This document shows, piece after piece, positions 1-6,427 of a stretch of DNA of 10,857 bases. Where the stretch lies: positions 1 through 10,857 of the forward strand of contig DVOG01000148.1 of assembly GCA_018713755.1 (NCBI GenBank), in the 5' to 3' direction. The notes beneath the pieces are model-generated. The model was not told where the DNA came from. It worked only from the letters and a program-made list of their open reading frames with translations, and did not search any database. This DNA is from Candidatus Spyradosoma merdigallinarum. Lineage in GTDB: Bacteria; Verrucomicrobiota; Verrucomicrobiia; Opitutales; UBA953. The translations under genes were made by a program, and so were the position numbers. Position 1 is the first letter of the stretch. Each line of letters opens with the position of its first letter.

Positions 1-1295
1 TCGCGCACCGCCGCGCGGTCCTGCACCAGCGCCAGCGCGACGCCGTTCCCGCGCGCATGGAGTTCCCGCGCCTTTTCCGCCGCGAAATCCCACTGCGGGC
101 GCCCCTTGTGACGGTAGACGCGCAGCAGCACGGGAAGCCGTTCCCGCGCCGCCTCTTCGAGTTCCCCGAGAAAGCGCAGCTGCGTTGCCCAGTCCTGCTC
201 GAAGGTAGCTTCCAGCGTCATGCCGAAGGTGCCCGCAAACGCCGCGGGCGCGCGGAACGAAAGCGCGTCGGCCTCCGCGAAATTCCTCCGCAGCGCAAGC
301 CCGCGCGCTAAAACTTCACGCGCGATTCGGAACACGTTGGACAACGGACGCAGCTTCCGGGAATTTTTCTTGTCGTGAACGATGAGCGCCTGCGCCGTCT
401 TTTCGTCCCAAAGCCAAAGGCCGCGCCCTTCGAAAGGCGTTTCGGCGCGCGGCGCCCGATGCGGCACGCGCCGCGAAAATTCCTGGAACGGATGCCGCAG
501 AAACCGCGTGCGGCAATGAAACTCCCACGCCGCCATGCCCTTCTCCACGCCGCGGCGAAAACCGTCCGGCTGCGGGCAGGAACCCGCGTACATGTGGCAG
601 AAAAACCAGCGCAGCTCGGACGGCAGATGCAGCCGCGCCAAATCGCGCCCGCGCTGCTCCCAGGACAGCGTTCCCGCGGGAAAAATCCGCACGCGGTCGA
701 GGTCGAGAAAAAAGACCTCCCACGTTCCCTCCGGCGTCTTTTTCAGACCGATGTTCTGGTTGCCCAAATCGCGGTGAACGATCCCGCAGTCGTGAAACGC
801 GCGGCAGGCGTCGGCGACCGTCTGCATCAGCGCGGAAAGCTCCGTCGCGGGATCGGCGACGCCCGTCCCGGCGAGCAGCCGCGCCAGCTCGCGGCGGAAA
901 TCCGTCAGCCCGGGAACGAACGCCGTGAACAGCCGGCTTTCGCCGCGCGACGCGTCCTCGAAAAGCGCGAGCGGCTCGGGCGTGCCCACGCCGCGTTCCC
1001 GCAGAATCCGCGCCGCGCGAAACGCCCGCTGCGCCTTCGTTCCCGTGCGCGACGCGAAAAACCGCTTCAGCGCGCATTGCCGCGGAAACGTTTTGACGAC
1101 GCACTCCCGCGCGCCTTCCGGAAACGCCGCGCGAACGAGCTCGACGCGCTCCCGCCCCGCCGCGAGAATTTGCAGAACCGCGGGCGCCCGCAGTGCTTTC
1201 GCCGTTTCGCCGAGCTTTGAAGCGAATTCCGGCGGCACAGTCCACCCCTCGACAAGAGGCGCAGGAAGCGGGGCTGCTGTGGTCTTTTCTCGCAT
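1..1295 (-). CDS. Kdo/WaaP-type lipopolysaccharide kinase with a second C-terminal domain (3' end cut by window edge)
   Basis: The minus-strand frame is open from ATG at 1295 to the left edge (431 codons), so the C-terminus is missing. Residues about 55-260 look like a Kdo/WaaP protein kinase-like fold: K68 in a CVVKTF strand (ATP lysine), HRDLGNQN at 174-181 (catalytic D176, N181) and LDLD at 197-200 (metal-binding aspartate). Such kinases phosphorylate inner-core sugars at the cytoplasmic face. From about residue 350 a different region begins (GTFGMTLEA, then VLLRVYRHKGRPQWDF and GVALALVQDR); its alternating strands and helices resemble the start of a TIM-barrel, glycosidase-like domain. 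That reading is inference. An in-frame ATG at 1328 would add 11 residues encoded by the inverted repeat. The gene diverges from the recombinase gene. The kinase call is fairly sure; the second domain is unidentified. Confidence 0.8.
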   Translation of the reverse strand, partial: MREKTTAAPLPAPLVEGWTVPPEFASKLGETAKALRAPAVLQILAAGRERVELVRAAFPEGARECVVKTFPRQCALKRFFASRTGTKAQRAFRAARILRERGVGTPEPLALFEDASRGESRLFTAFVPGLTDFRRELARLLAGTGVADPATELSALMQTVADACRAFHDCGIVHRDLGNQNIGLKKTPEGTWEVFFLDLDRVRIFPAGTLSWEQRGRDLARLHLPSELRWFFCHMYAGSCPQPDGFRRGVEKGMAAWEFHCRTRFLRHPFQEFSRRVPHRAPRAETPFEGRGLWLWDEKTAQALIVHDKKNSRKLRPLSNVFRIAREVLARGLALRRNFAEADALSFRAPAAFAGTFGMTLEATFEQDWATQLRFLGELEEAARERLPVLLRVYRHKGRPQWDFAAEKARELHARGNGVALALVQDRAAVR

Positions 1296-1331
1296 CGCCG
1301 CAAAGCATAACGGTTTTCCCATTCGCATGGC
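1293..1331 (-). repeat. 39-bp inverted repeat, left copy
   Basis: Read on the minus strand, these 39 bases are identical to 2500-2538 on the plus strand, and identity stops exactly at both ends. The outermost three bases are the ATG of the kinase gene, so the repeat lies immediately upstream of that start. The inner flank is TTCC (plus strand), unlike the right copy. I see no target-site duplication outside the pair. Confidence 0.97.
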
Positions 1332-1333
1332 TT
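1304..1333 (-). promoter_or_regulatory. candidate promoter of the kinase gene (weak -35)
   Basis: Read on the minus strand, AAGCCA (1333-1328) and TATGCT (1309-1304) are 18 bp apart. The -10 lies within the repeat and equals that of the right copy. The first two bases of the -35 fall just outside the repeat and are AA instead of TT, a poorer match to TTGACA. Transcription would begin almost at the ATG at 1295. This is inferred from consensus only. Confidence 0.3.
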
Positions 1334-1366
1334 CCGCCTGACTTTTTCGCAACAACCATTAAATTT

Positions 1367-2476
1367 ATGAAAAACGACCTCCTTTGCGTTCATGTGGAGC
1401 GGGAGACGCTCCTGAAGGCGCTGAGCGCCGAAGCGATTCTCGCGAAATCCGGGATCGACCTGCTCGACGCGGCGCGGCTGATTTCGGAAATCTCGGAAAT
1501 CGGCGGCACGAAAAACATCAAGACCCTGCGCCGCATTTTTTCGCTCGGGCGCGAAGCGTTTTCGCGGAAGCGCAGAGCGCTTTCGTTCCGCGCGGCGGCA
1601 ACGGAATTCCTGAGCGTGAAATCGCACCTGCGAAAACGGACGCTGAGCGACTACCGGCAGACGTTCGCGGCGATTTTCCGCGCGGATCCGTCCGCCCGCG
1701 ACGCGGATCTGCGCTCGCTCGAGCGCAATGCGGATTTTTTCCGCGCGCTGATTTCGGACGCGTTCCGCACGCCGCGCCAGCGCGTCAAGGCCCGCGCCGT
1801 GCTCCACGCGTTCTTCTCCTGCGCCGTGCGGCGCGGCTGGTGCGCGTCGAACCCGGTCGCGGGCGTGGATTTTCCGATGCCGCGGGAACAGGAAATCGTC
1901 CCGCTTTCCCCGGAAGAAATCGACGCGCTGTTCGCCGCCGCGGAAAAGCTTTCGCTGCAGGAATGCGTTCCCGCGATGGCGCTGATGATTTTCGCCGGCA
2001 TACGCCCGCGGGAAATCGAGCGTCTTTCGTGGAAATGCATCAACCGCGAAGAGCGCGTGGTTTCCGTCATGCCCGCGCACAGCAAGACCGGCGGCTGCCG
2101 CCATGTATCGATTCTGCCCCGCGCGGAAGAAATCCTGCGCAATTGCGGCGTTCCCGCGGACGAGTCCCGGAAAATCTGCCCGCCGAACTGGCAGCGCAAA
2201 TGGAAGAAAATCCGCGCCGCCGCCGGCTGGACGCCGCTCGGAAAAAAGTGGCGGCAGGACGTCCTGCGCCACACGTTCGCAAGCTGCCATTTGAAATTTT
2301 TCAAAAACATTTCGCTGCTCCAATGCGAAATGGGGCACTCCTCCGCCAAGCTGCTGCACGCGCGCTACCTGTCGATGACCGGCATCACGCACGCGTCCGC
2401 GGGACGCTTCTGGAGCGGCTCCGCTGCGGCGTTCCCGCGCCGCAGCGCGGACGAAATTCCCGCCGCTCCGCGCTGA
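1367..2476 (+). CDS. tyrosine recombinase/integrase between inverted repeats
   Basis: The protein has 369 residues. Residues about 70-185 form the alpha-helical core-binding domain and the rest the catalytic domain. Visible catalytic elements are R213 (FAGIRPREIERLSW), a beta-hairpin lysine (HSKTGG), R301 and H302 (DVLRHTFAS), H324 (MGHSSA) and the likely nucleophile Y334 (ARYL). The position three before R301, usually His, is D298. The VLRHTFASCHL block and the C-terminal FW resemble integrases that I recall as common in Verrucomicrobia and Planctomycetes. The start at 1367 was chosen because earlier in-frame starts would overlap the kinase gene and its upstream repeat; no ribosome binding site precedes it. 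No phage, plasmid or transposon genes are nearby. It may invert the cassette it sits in, or be a solitary integrase; the family is sure, the substrate is not. Confidence 0.93.
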   Translation: MKNDLLCVHVERETLLKALSAEAILAKSGIDLLDAARLISEISEIGGTKNIKTLRRIFSLGREAFSRKRRALSFRAAATEFLSVKSHLRKRTLSDYRQTFAAIFRADPSARDADLRSLERNADFFRALISDAFRTPRQRVKARAVLHAFFSCAVRRGWCASNPVAGVDFPMPREQEIVPLSPEEIDALFAAAEKLSLQECVPAMALMIFAGIRPREIERLSWKCINREERVVSVMPAHSKTGGCRHVSILPRAEEILRNCGVPADESRKICPPNWQRKWKKIRAAAGWTPLGKKWRQDVLRHTFASCHLKFFKNISLLQCEMGHSSAKLLHARYLSMTGITHASAGRFWSGSAAAFPRRSADEIPAAPR

Positions 2477-2497
2477 CGTTCCCGCGGCAATGCGTTC

Positions 2498-2527
2498 TTG
2501 CCATGCGAATGGGAAAACCGTTATGCT
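2498..2527 (+). promoter_or_regulatory. candidate sigma-70-like promoter of the polysaccharide operon
   Basis: TTGCCA (2498-2503), an 18-bp spacer and TATGCT (2522-2527) closely fit the TTGACA/TATAAT pattern. Transcription would start near 2533-2535, directly at the ATG at 2536, giving a leaderless or almost leaderless mRNA. The -10 lies in the inverted repeat, while the first two bases of the -35 belong to the recombinase cassette. It is the only good promoter candidate I see ahead of the nine-gene plus-strand unit. This is a consensus match only. Confidence 0.45.
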
Positions 2528-2538
2528 TTGCGGCGATG
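2500..2538 (+). repeat. 39-bp inverted repeat, right copy
   Basis: These bases are an exact reverse complement of 1293-1331. The copy starts 23 bp after the recombinase stop codon and ends on the ATG (2536-2538) of the first operon gene. The two copies bound a 1246-bp segment (1293-2538) whose only gene is the recombinase. Both copies have the same open frame, which would encode MRMGKPLCFAAM in phase with the downstream protein. Confidence 0.97.
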
Positions 2539-3330
2539 TTCCACGACTCGGCAGCCGCCCCGAAAATTCCCCTCTCCGTTGTCATCGTAGCCCGCAACGA
2601 AGAGCGAAATCTGCGCGAGTGCCTTGAAAGCGTCGCCTTCGCCGAGGAAATCGTGCTCGTCGACGATTTTTCCGAAGACGCGACGGCGGAAATCGCGGCG
2701 GAGTTCGGCGCGAAAGTTTTCCGCCGCGCGATGGCGGGCGACTGGGGCGCGCAGCAAACTTTCGCGATTCGGCAAGCGACGCTCCCGTGGATTCTGCTCT
2801 TGGACTGCGACGAGCGCGTGACGCCGGCGCTGGCGGAAGAAATCCGCGCGCGCGTCGCCTCCGGCGAAAACTGCGCCTACGCGGTGAAGCGGCTCAATCA
2901 TTTCAAGGGAGCGCGCGTCCGGCACGGCGTGCTGCGCCCGGACTTCGTGCCGCGGCTGATGCCGCGCGCGGGAACGCGCGTCGAAGGGCTCGTGCACCCG
3001 AAAATTCTGTTCCCGTACCCGCTCAGGAAGCTGCGGGAACCGTTGCTGCACTACACTTACGAGACGTGGCGCGCGTATTTGGAGAAATTCGAGAAATACA
3101 CGCGCTTGGCGGCGGAAAAGTCCTTCGCGGAAGGCAAACGCGCGCGGTTTTTCCGCGACGTCGTGCTGCGCCCGGCATTCGCGTTCTTCAAAATGTACGT
3201 GCTGCAGGGCGGATTTCTCGACGGGAAAATCGGCTGGATTCTCTCCGTCAACCACTACTTTTACACGGAAATGAAATACGTGCGCCTGTACTTCCTGCAG
3301 CGGGAATGCGGAAAGGAGTTCGGGAAATGA
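2536..3330 (+). CDS. family 2 glycosyltransferase, WaaE/KdtX-like
   Basis: This 264-residue GT-A enzyme has SVVIVARNEERNL near the N-terminus, the nucleotide-binding VDD at 42-44 and a DCDE metal site at 90-93. The C-terminal block (HYTYETWRAYLEKFEKY, then a hydrophobic Phe-rich helix and GGFLDGKIGW) is typical of the WaaE/KdtX group, which adds glucose or a similar sugar to inner-core heptose or Kdo at the inner membrane. The length fits. Start choice is uncertain: ATG 2536 ends the inverted repeat, and in-frame ATGs at 2503 and 2509 would add repeat-encoded residues. No Shine-Dalgarno is visible for any of them. Its TGA overlaps the next ATG, so translation is probably coupled to the WaaY-like kinase. 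The acceptor sugar cannot be read from sequence. Confidence 0.9.
   Translation: MFHDSAAAPKIPLSVVIVARNEERNLRECLESVAFAEEIVLVDDFSEDATAEIAAEFGAKVFRRAMAGDWGAQQTFAIRQATLPWILLLDCDERVTPALAEEIRARVASGENCAYAVKRLNHFKGARVRHGVLRPDFVPRLMPRAGTRVEGLVHPKILFPYPLRKLREPLLHYTYETWRAYLEKFEKYTRLAAEKSFAEGKRARFFRDVVLRPAFAFFKMYVLQGGFLDGKIGWILSVNHYFYTEMKYVRLYFLQRECGKEFGK
3313..3318 (+). promoter_or_regulatory. Shine-Dalgarno AAGGAG for the WaaY-like kinase
   Basis: AAGGAG lies 8 bp before ATG 3327 and supports that start over any upstream in-frame codon. It is the only strong Shine-Dalgarno I found among the complete genes of the window. Confidence 0.7.
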
Positions 3331-4040
3331 CCGGCTTTGAAAAAACAAAAGACGGGGTTCGAATTTTCTGCGACGACGAAAAATTTTCTGCGGCATTTGA
3401 GAAAATGCGCGAATCGCTGCGGGAACGTCGCGGCGAAATTCTGCGCGACGCGATGAACGAACCGAAGCGGAAACGCCTTGTTTTAAAGACGGAAATAGCG
3501 GGTACGCCCGTCGTGCTCAAACGCGAATGCTTCATTTTCCGTTTTGATCGCTCGCTCAAAGCGCTCTTTTTCGGTTCCGATGCAAGAAATATTTTCCGCG
3601 TCAGCCTCCGCGCGCAGAAAAAAGGTTTTCACGGAATTCCCCGAACGTTTTTCGTCGCGGAAAAATTCACGAAAGGCATCCTTCGGGAAACGATTTCCGC
3701 GATGGAGTTTTTGGACGGAATTCCGCCGCGCCTCCCGCTTTCGCGAAAACAAGCGGAAGAAATCGAAACGCTGATGAATGATTGTCACGCGAACGGCATC
3801 ATCTCGGGCGACGTCCACCCGGGCAATTTCCTGATGACGCGAGACGGCGCGAAACTCATCGACTTCAGAGGAGAAAAAGTCTTCCCGTGCATAGCCAAAG
3901 CGCGGGATCGGCTTCAGCTCGAGCGCGTGTTCGGAATCCCCGACCGTTCCCGCGGGATCGGCGAAAAACTCTTTTTTATCCAACACGCGCTGCGCAACGT
4001 CGGGCGCAAACTGCGCGGGAAAGCACCGATTCCCGACTAA
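3327..4040 (+). CDS. LPS core sugar kinase, WaaY/RfaY-like
   Basis: This 237-residue protein has a reduced kinase fold: K65 in VVLKRE (probable ATP lysine), SGDVHPGN at 160-167 with catalytic D162 and N167, and LIDFRG with metal-binding D179. The arrangement matches the WaaY/RfaY heptose kinase group, which phosphorylates a core heptose on the cytoplasmic side. Length agrees with that family (about 230). The start overlaps the glycosyltransferase stop by the ATGA arrangement and has a good Shine-Dalgarno. With the minus-strand WaaP-type kinase it makes two core kinases within 3 kb, pointing to a phosphorylated LPS core. The acceptor need not be heptose, because no heptose genes are in view. 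Confidence 0.82.
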   Translation: MTGFEKTKDGVRIFCDDEKFSAAFEKMRESLRERRGEILRDAMNEPKRKRLVLKTEIAGTPVVLKRECFIFRFDRSLKALFFGSDARNIFRVSLRAQKKGFHGIPRTFFVAEKFTKGILRETISAMEFLDGIPPRLPLSRKQAEEIETLMNDCHANGIISGDVHPGNFLMTRDGAKLIDFRGEKVFPCIAKARDRLQLERVFGIPDRSRGIGEKLFFIQHALRNVGRKLRGKAPIPD

Positions 4041-4062
4041 CCTTGAAACGTCCCAGAAACTC

Positions 4063-4947
4063 ATGAAAGGCATAGTATTGGCAGGGGGCACGGGAACGAG
4101 GCTCTACCCCATCACTAAAGGCGTGTCGAAGCAGCTTTTGCCCGTTTACGACAAGCCGATGATTTATTACCCGATATCGGCGCTGATGCTTGCCGGCATC
4201 CGGGAAATTCTGATTATTTCCACGCCGCAAGACTTGCCGGGGTTCCGTCGTCTGCTCGGCGACGGGAACGAGTTCGGCGTTTGCTTCCATTACGCGGAGC
4301 AGCCAACGCCGGAAGGAATCGCTCAAGCGTTCCTCATCGGCGAAAAATTCATCGGGAACGACGCCGTTTCGCTCGTTCTCGGAGACAACATTTTTTATGG
4401 ACAAGGTTTCCCGGCGATTCTCGCCCGCGCCGTGGCGGATGCGGAAGAACGGAGGCAAGCCACCGTCTTCGGCTATTACGTGAATGATCCGGAGCGCTAC
4501 GGTGTCGTCGAATTCGACGCGGACGGCCATGTTCTGAGCCTCGAAGAAAAGCCCGCGTATCCGAAATCAAATTACGCCGTAACGGGACTTTATTTCTATC
4601 CGAACAACGTCGTCGAGATCGCGAAGGGCGTGAAGCCTTCGGCGCGCGGCGAGCTGGAAATCACATCCGTAAACCGAGCGTATTTGAACGCGGGAACGCT
4701 TTCGGTCGCGTTGCTGAGGCGCGGGTTCGCCTGGCTGGACACGGGAACGCACGACTCGCTTCAGGAGGCGGGAGCGTTCGTCGAAGTTCTCCAAAAGCGG
4801 CAAGGAATGAAAATCTCCTGCCCGGAAGAAATCGCCTGGCGGCGCGGCTGGATTTCGTCCGAAGACCTTTTCCGGCTCGCCGAACCCCTGAAGAAAAACG
4901 ATTACGGGCAATATCTCATAAAGCTCGCGGAAGGGAAAATCCAATGA
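4063..4947 (+). CDS. rmlA: glucose-1-phosphate thymidylyltransferase
   Basis: RmlA joins dTTP and glucose-1-phosphate to give dTDP-glucose and pyrophosphate, the first step of dTDP-deoxysugar synthesis in the cytoplasm. The 294-residue length is almost that of enterobacterial RmlA. The N-terminal nucleotide-binding loop GGTGTRLYPIT (8-18) is followed by GVSKQLLPVYDKPMIYYP, and LGDNIFYG contains D108, the expected metal-binding residue. Further family blocks are EEKPAYPKSNYAVTGLYFY, the GELEIT region and WLDTGTHDSL. It follows the WaaY-like kinase after 22 bp without a Shine-Dalgarno and overlaps rmlB by ATGA. It supplies dTDP-glucose to the next gene. Confidence 0.97.
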   Translation: MKGIVLAGGTGTRLYPITKGVSKQLLPVYDKPMIYYPISALMLAGIREILIISTPQDLPGFRRLLGDGNEFGVCFHYAEQPTPEGIAQAFLIGEKFIGNDAVSLVLGDNIFYGQGFPAILARAVADAEERRQATVFGYYVNDPERYGVVEFDADGHVLSLEEKPAYPKSNYAVTGLYFYPNNVVEIAKGVKPSARGELEITSVNRAYLNAGTLSVALLRRGFAWLDTGTHDSLQEAGAFVEVLQKRQGMKISCPEEIAWRRGWISSEDLFRLAEPLKKNDYGQYLIKLAEGKIQ

Positions 4948-6026
4948 ACGACGACAACGACAACCAGTTCCACCGCAACATACTTGTCACAGGAGGAGCG
5001 GGCTTCATCGGCTCTCACGTCGTGCGGCTTTTCGTCAGGAAATATCCGCGCTATCGCATCGTGAATCTCGACAAGCTCACTTACGCGGGCAACCTCGCGA
5101 ATCTCGCCGATGCGGAAAACGCGCCCAATTACGTTTTCGAGCGCGCGGACATCTGCGACTTCGAGCGCGTGCGCGAAATTTTCGCCGCCTACGCGATCGA
5201 CGGCGTGATTCACCTCGCCGCCGAATCGCACGTGGACCGTTCCATAAAAGACCCCTTCGCGTTCGCGCGCACGAACGTCGCGGGAACGCTCTCGCTGCTG
5301 CAGGCGGCGCGGGAACGCTGGGAGGGCGATTTCGCCGGCAAGCTCTTCTACCACATTTCCACGGACGAAGTCTACGGAGCGCTCGGGCTCGGCGAGGGGC
5401 TTTTCACGGAAGAAACCCGCTACGCGCCGCACTCGCCCTACTCGGCGAGCAAAGCTTCGAGCGACCACTTCGTGCGCGCCTTTCACGACACGTACGGGCT
5501 GCCGACGCTCATCACGAACTGCTCGAACAACTACGGGCCGAACCAGTTCCCGGAAAAGCTCATTCCGCTGTGCATAAGCCTCATCCGCCAGGGCAAGCCT
5601 CTCCCCGTCTACGGGACCGGCGAAAACGTGCGCGACTGGCTTTACGTGGAAGACCACGCGCGGGCGATCGACCTGGTTTTCCATCGCGGGAAAGCCGGCG
5701 AGACCTACAACATCGGTGGCTTCAACGAACGGCGCAACATCGACCTGGTGAAAACGCTCTGCGCGACGGCGGACCGCCTGCTGGGCAAGCCCGCGGGAAC
5801 CTCGGAAAAACTCATCACCTTCGTTCGGGACCGCGCCGGGCACGACCTGCGCTACGCCATCGACGCGACGAAAATCCGCCACGAACTCGGATGGACGCCC
5901 GCCGTCTCCTTCGACGAAGGCATCGAAAAAACCATCCGCTGGTATCTCGACAACCAACAATGGCTCGACGACATCCTCTCGGGAAACTACCGCGACTATT
6001 ACGAAAAAACATATTCCGGGCGATGA
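4944..6026 (+). CDS. rmlB: dTDP-glucose 4,6-dehydratase
   Basis: RmlB converts dTDP-glucose to dTDP-4-keto-6-deoxyglucose using bound NAD. It is an extended short-chain dehydrogenase of 360 residues, the usual length. Visible are the Rossmann loop GGAGFIG (17-23), LAAESHVDRSI, the catalytic TDE at 140-142 and YSASK with Y166 and K170, then NNYGPNQFPEKLIPL and the substrate-domain block GTGENVRDWLYVEDH. A polar N-terminal extension (MNDDNDNQFHR) precedes the first strand. It overlaps rmlA upstream and the ketoisomerase gene downstream, both by ATGA. The product would feed the 3-amino sugar branch rather than rhamnose, since rmlC and rmlD are absent from the window. Confidence 0.97.
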   Translation: MNDDNDNQFHRNILVTGGAGFIGSHVVRLFVRKYPRYRIVNLDKLTYAGNLANLADAENAPNYVFERADICDFERVREIFAAYAIDGVIHLAAESHVDRSIKDPFAFARTNVAGTLSLLQAARERWEGDFAGKLFYHISTDEVYGALGLGEGLFTEETRYAPHSPYSASKASSDHFVRAFHDTYGLPTLITNCSNNYGPNQFPEKLIPLCISLIRQGKPLPVYGTGENVRDWLYVEDHARAIDLVFHRGKAGETYNIGGFNERRNIDLVKTLCATADRLLGKPAGTSEKLITFVRDRAGHDLRYAIDATKIRHELGWTPAVSFDEGIEKTIRWYLDNQQWLDDILSGNYRDYYEKTYSGR

Positions 6027-6427
6027 ACTGCGAACTCATGGATTTGCGAGTGAACGGGGACGAACGCGGTAAACTCGTCGCCGTCGAAAAAGGCGTGAAT
6101 TGCCCGTTCGAGGTCAAGCGCGCTTTTTACATTTTCGGAACAAAGGACAAGGCGCGCCGAGGCTGCCACGCCAACCGAAAGTCACAGTTCCTTTTCATCG
6201 CGCTGAAAGGCTCGTGCCGCGTGGAATTTTCCGACGGGAACGCGGAAGAATCCGTCCTGCTCGATTCTCCGACCAAGGCGCTTTGGCTCGACAAGATGAT
6301 TTGGAAAGAAATGTTCGATTTCTCCGAAGACGCCGTCTTGCTCGTGCTCTCTTCCGAAAAATACGACGCCGGGGAATATATCCGTTCCCGCGAGGAATTT
6401 CTGAAAGCGAAAGAGGCAAAAAAATGA
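6023..6427 (+). CDS. dTDP-4-keto-6-deoxyhexose 3,4-ketoisomerase, FdtA/QdtA family
   Basis: This 134-residue single-domain cupin (WxcM-like) would move the keto group of the RmlB product from C4 to C3, the committed step to 3-amino-3,6-dideoxyhexoses. Family landmarks are DERGKLVAVE, PFEVKRAFYIFGT, RRGCHANRKSQF, LKGSCRVEF, LDSPTKALWLDKMIWKEMFDFS and VLLVLSSEKYD followed by EYIRS. From memory, characterised FdtA has active-site histidines at 49 and 51; here they are H49 and N51. FdtA and QdtA differ in product stereochemistry (galacto or gluco), and I cannot tell which applies. The start overlaps the rmlB stop by ATGA, and the genes for the matching aminotransferase and acetyltransferase follow, which supports the call strongly. 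Confidence 0.9.
   Translation: MNCELMDLRVNGDERGKLVAVEKGVNCPFEVKRAFYIFGTKDKARRGCHANRKSQFLFIALKGSCRVEFSDGNAEESVLLDSPTKALWLDKMIWKEMFDFSEDAVLLVLSSEKYDAGEYIRSREEFLKAKEAKK

Noticed and set aside
375..1220. Plus-strand open frame of 281 codons opposite the kinase
   Set aside because: The composition is Arg/Pro-rich as expected for the antisense of GC-rich coding DNA. It has no motif and conflicts with a recognisable gene.
316..1359. Long minus-strand open frame with abundant Arg, Gly and Ala (347 codons)
   Set aside because: It is a shadow of the kinase gene. The real minus-strand frame starts at 1295 and shows HRDLGNQN and other kinase motifs; this one has low-complexity Arg-rich sequence and no domain.
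1193..1366. Upstream extension of the recombinase start
   Set aside because: It would overlap the kinase coding region and the left repeat. The extra 58 residues show no domain.
1067..2392. Minus-strand open frame of 441 codons opposite the recombinase
   Set aside because: It is antisense to a clear tyrosine recombinase with catalytic residues, and its sequence is low-complexity and Arg-rich.
1293..2538. Conventional insertion sequence with DDE transposase
   Set aside because: The enclosed gene is a tyrosine recombinase, and no target-site duplication flanks the inverted repeats (outside bases differ).
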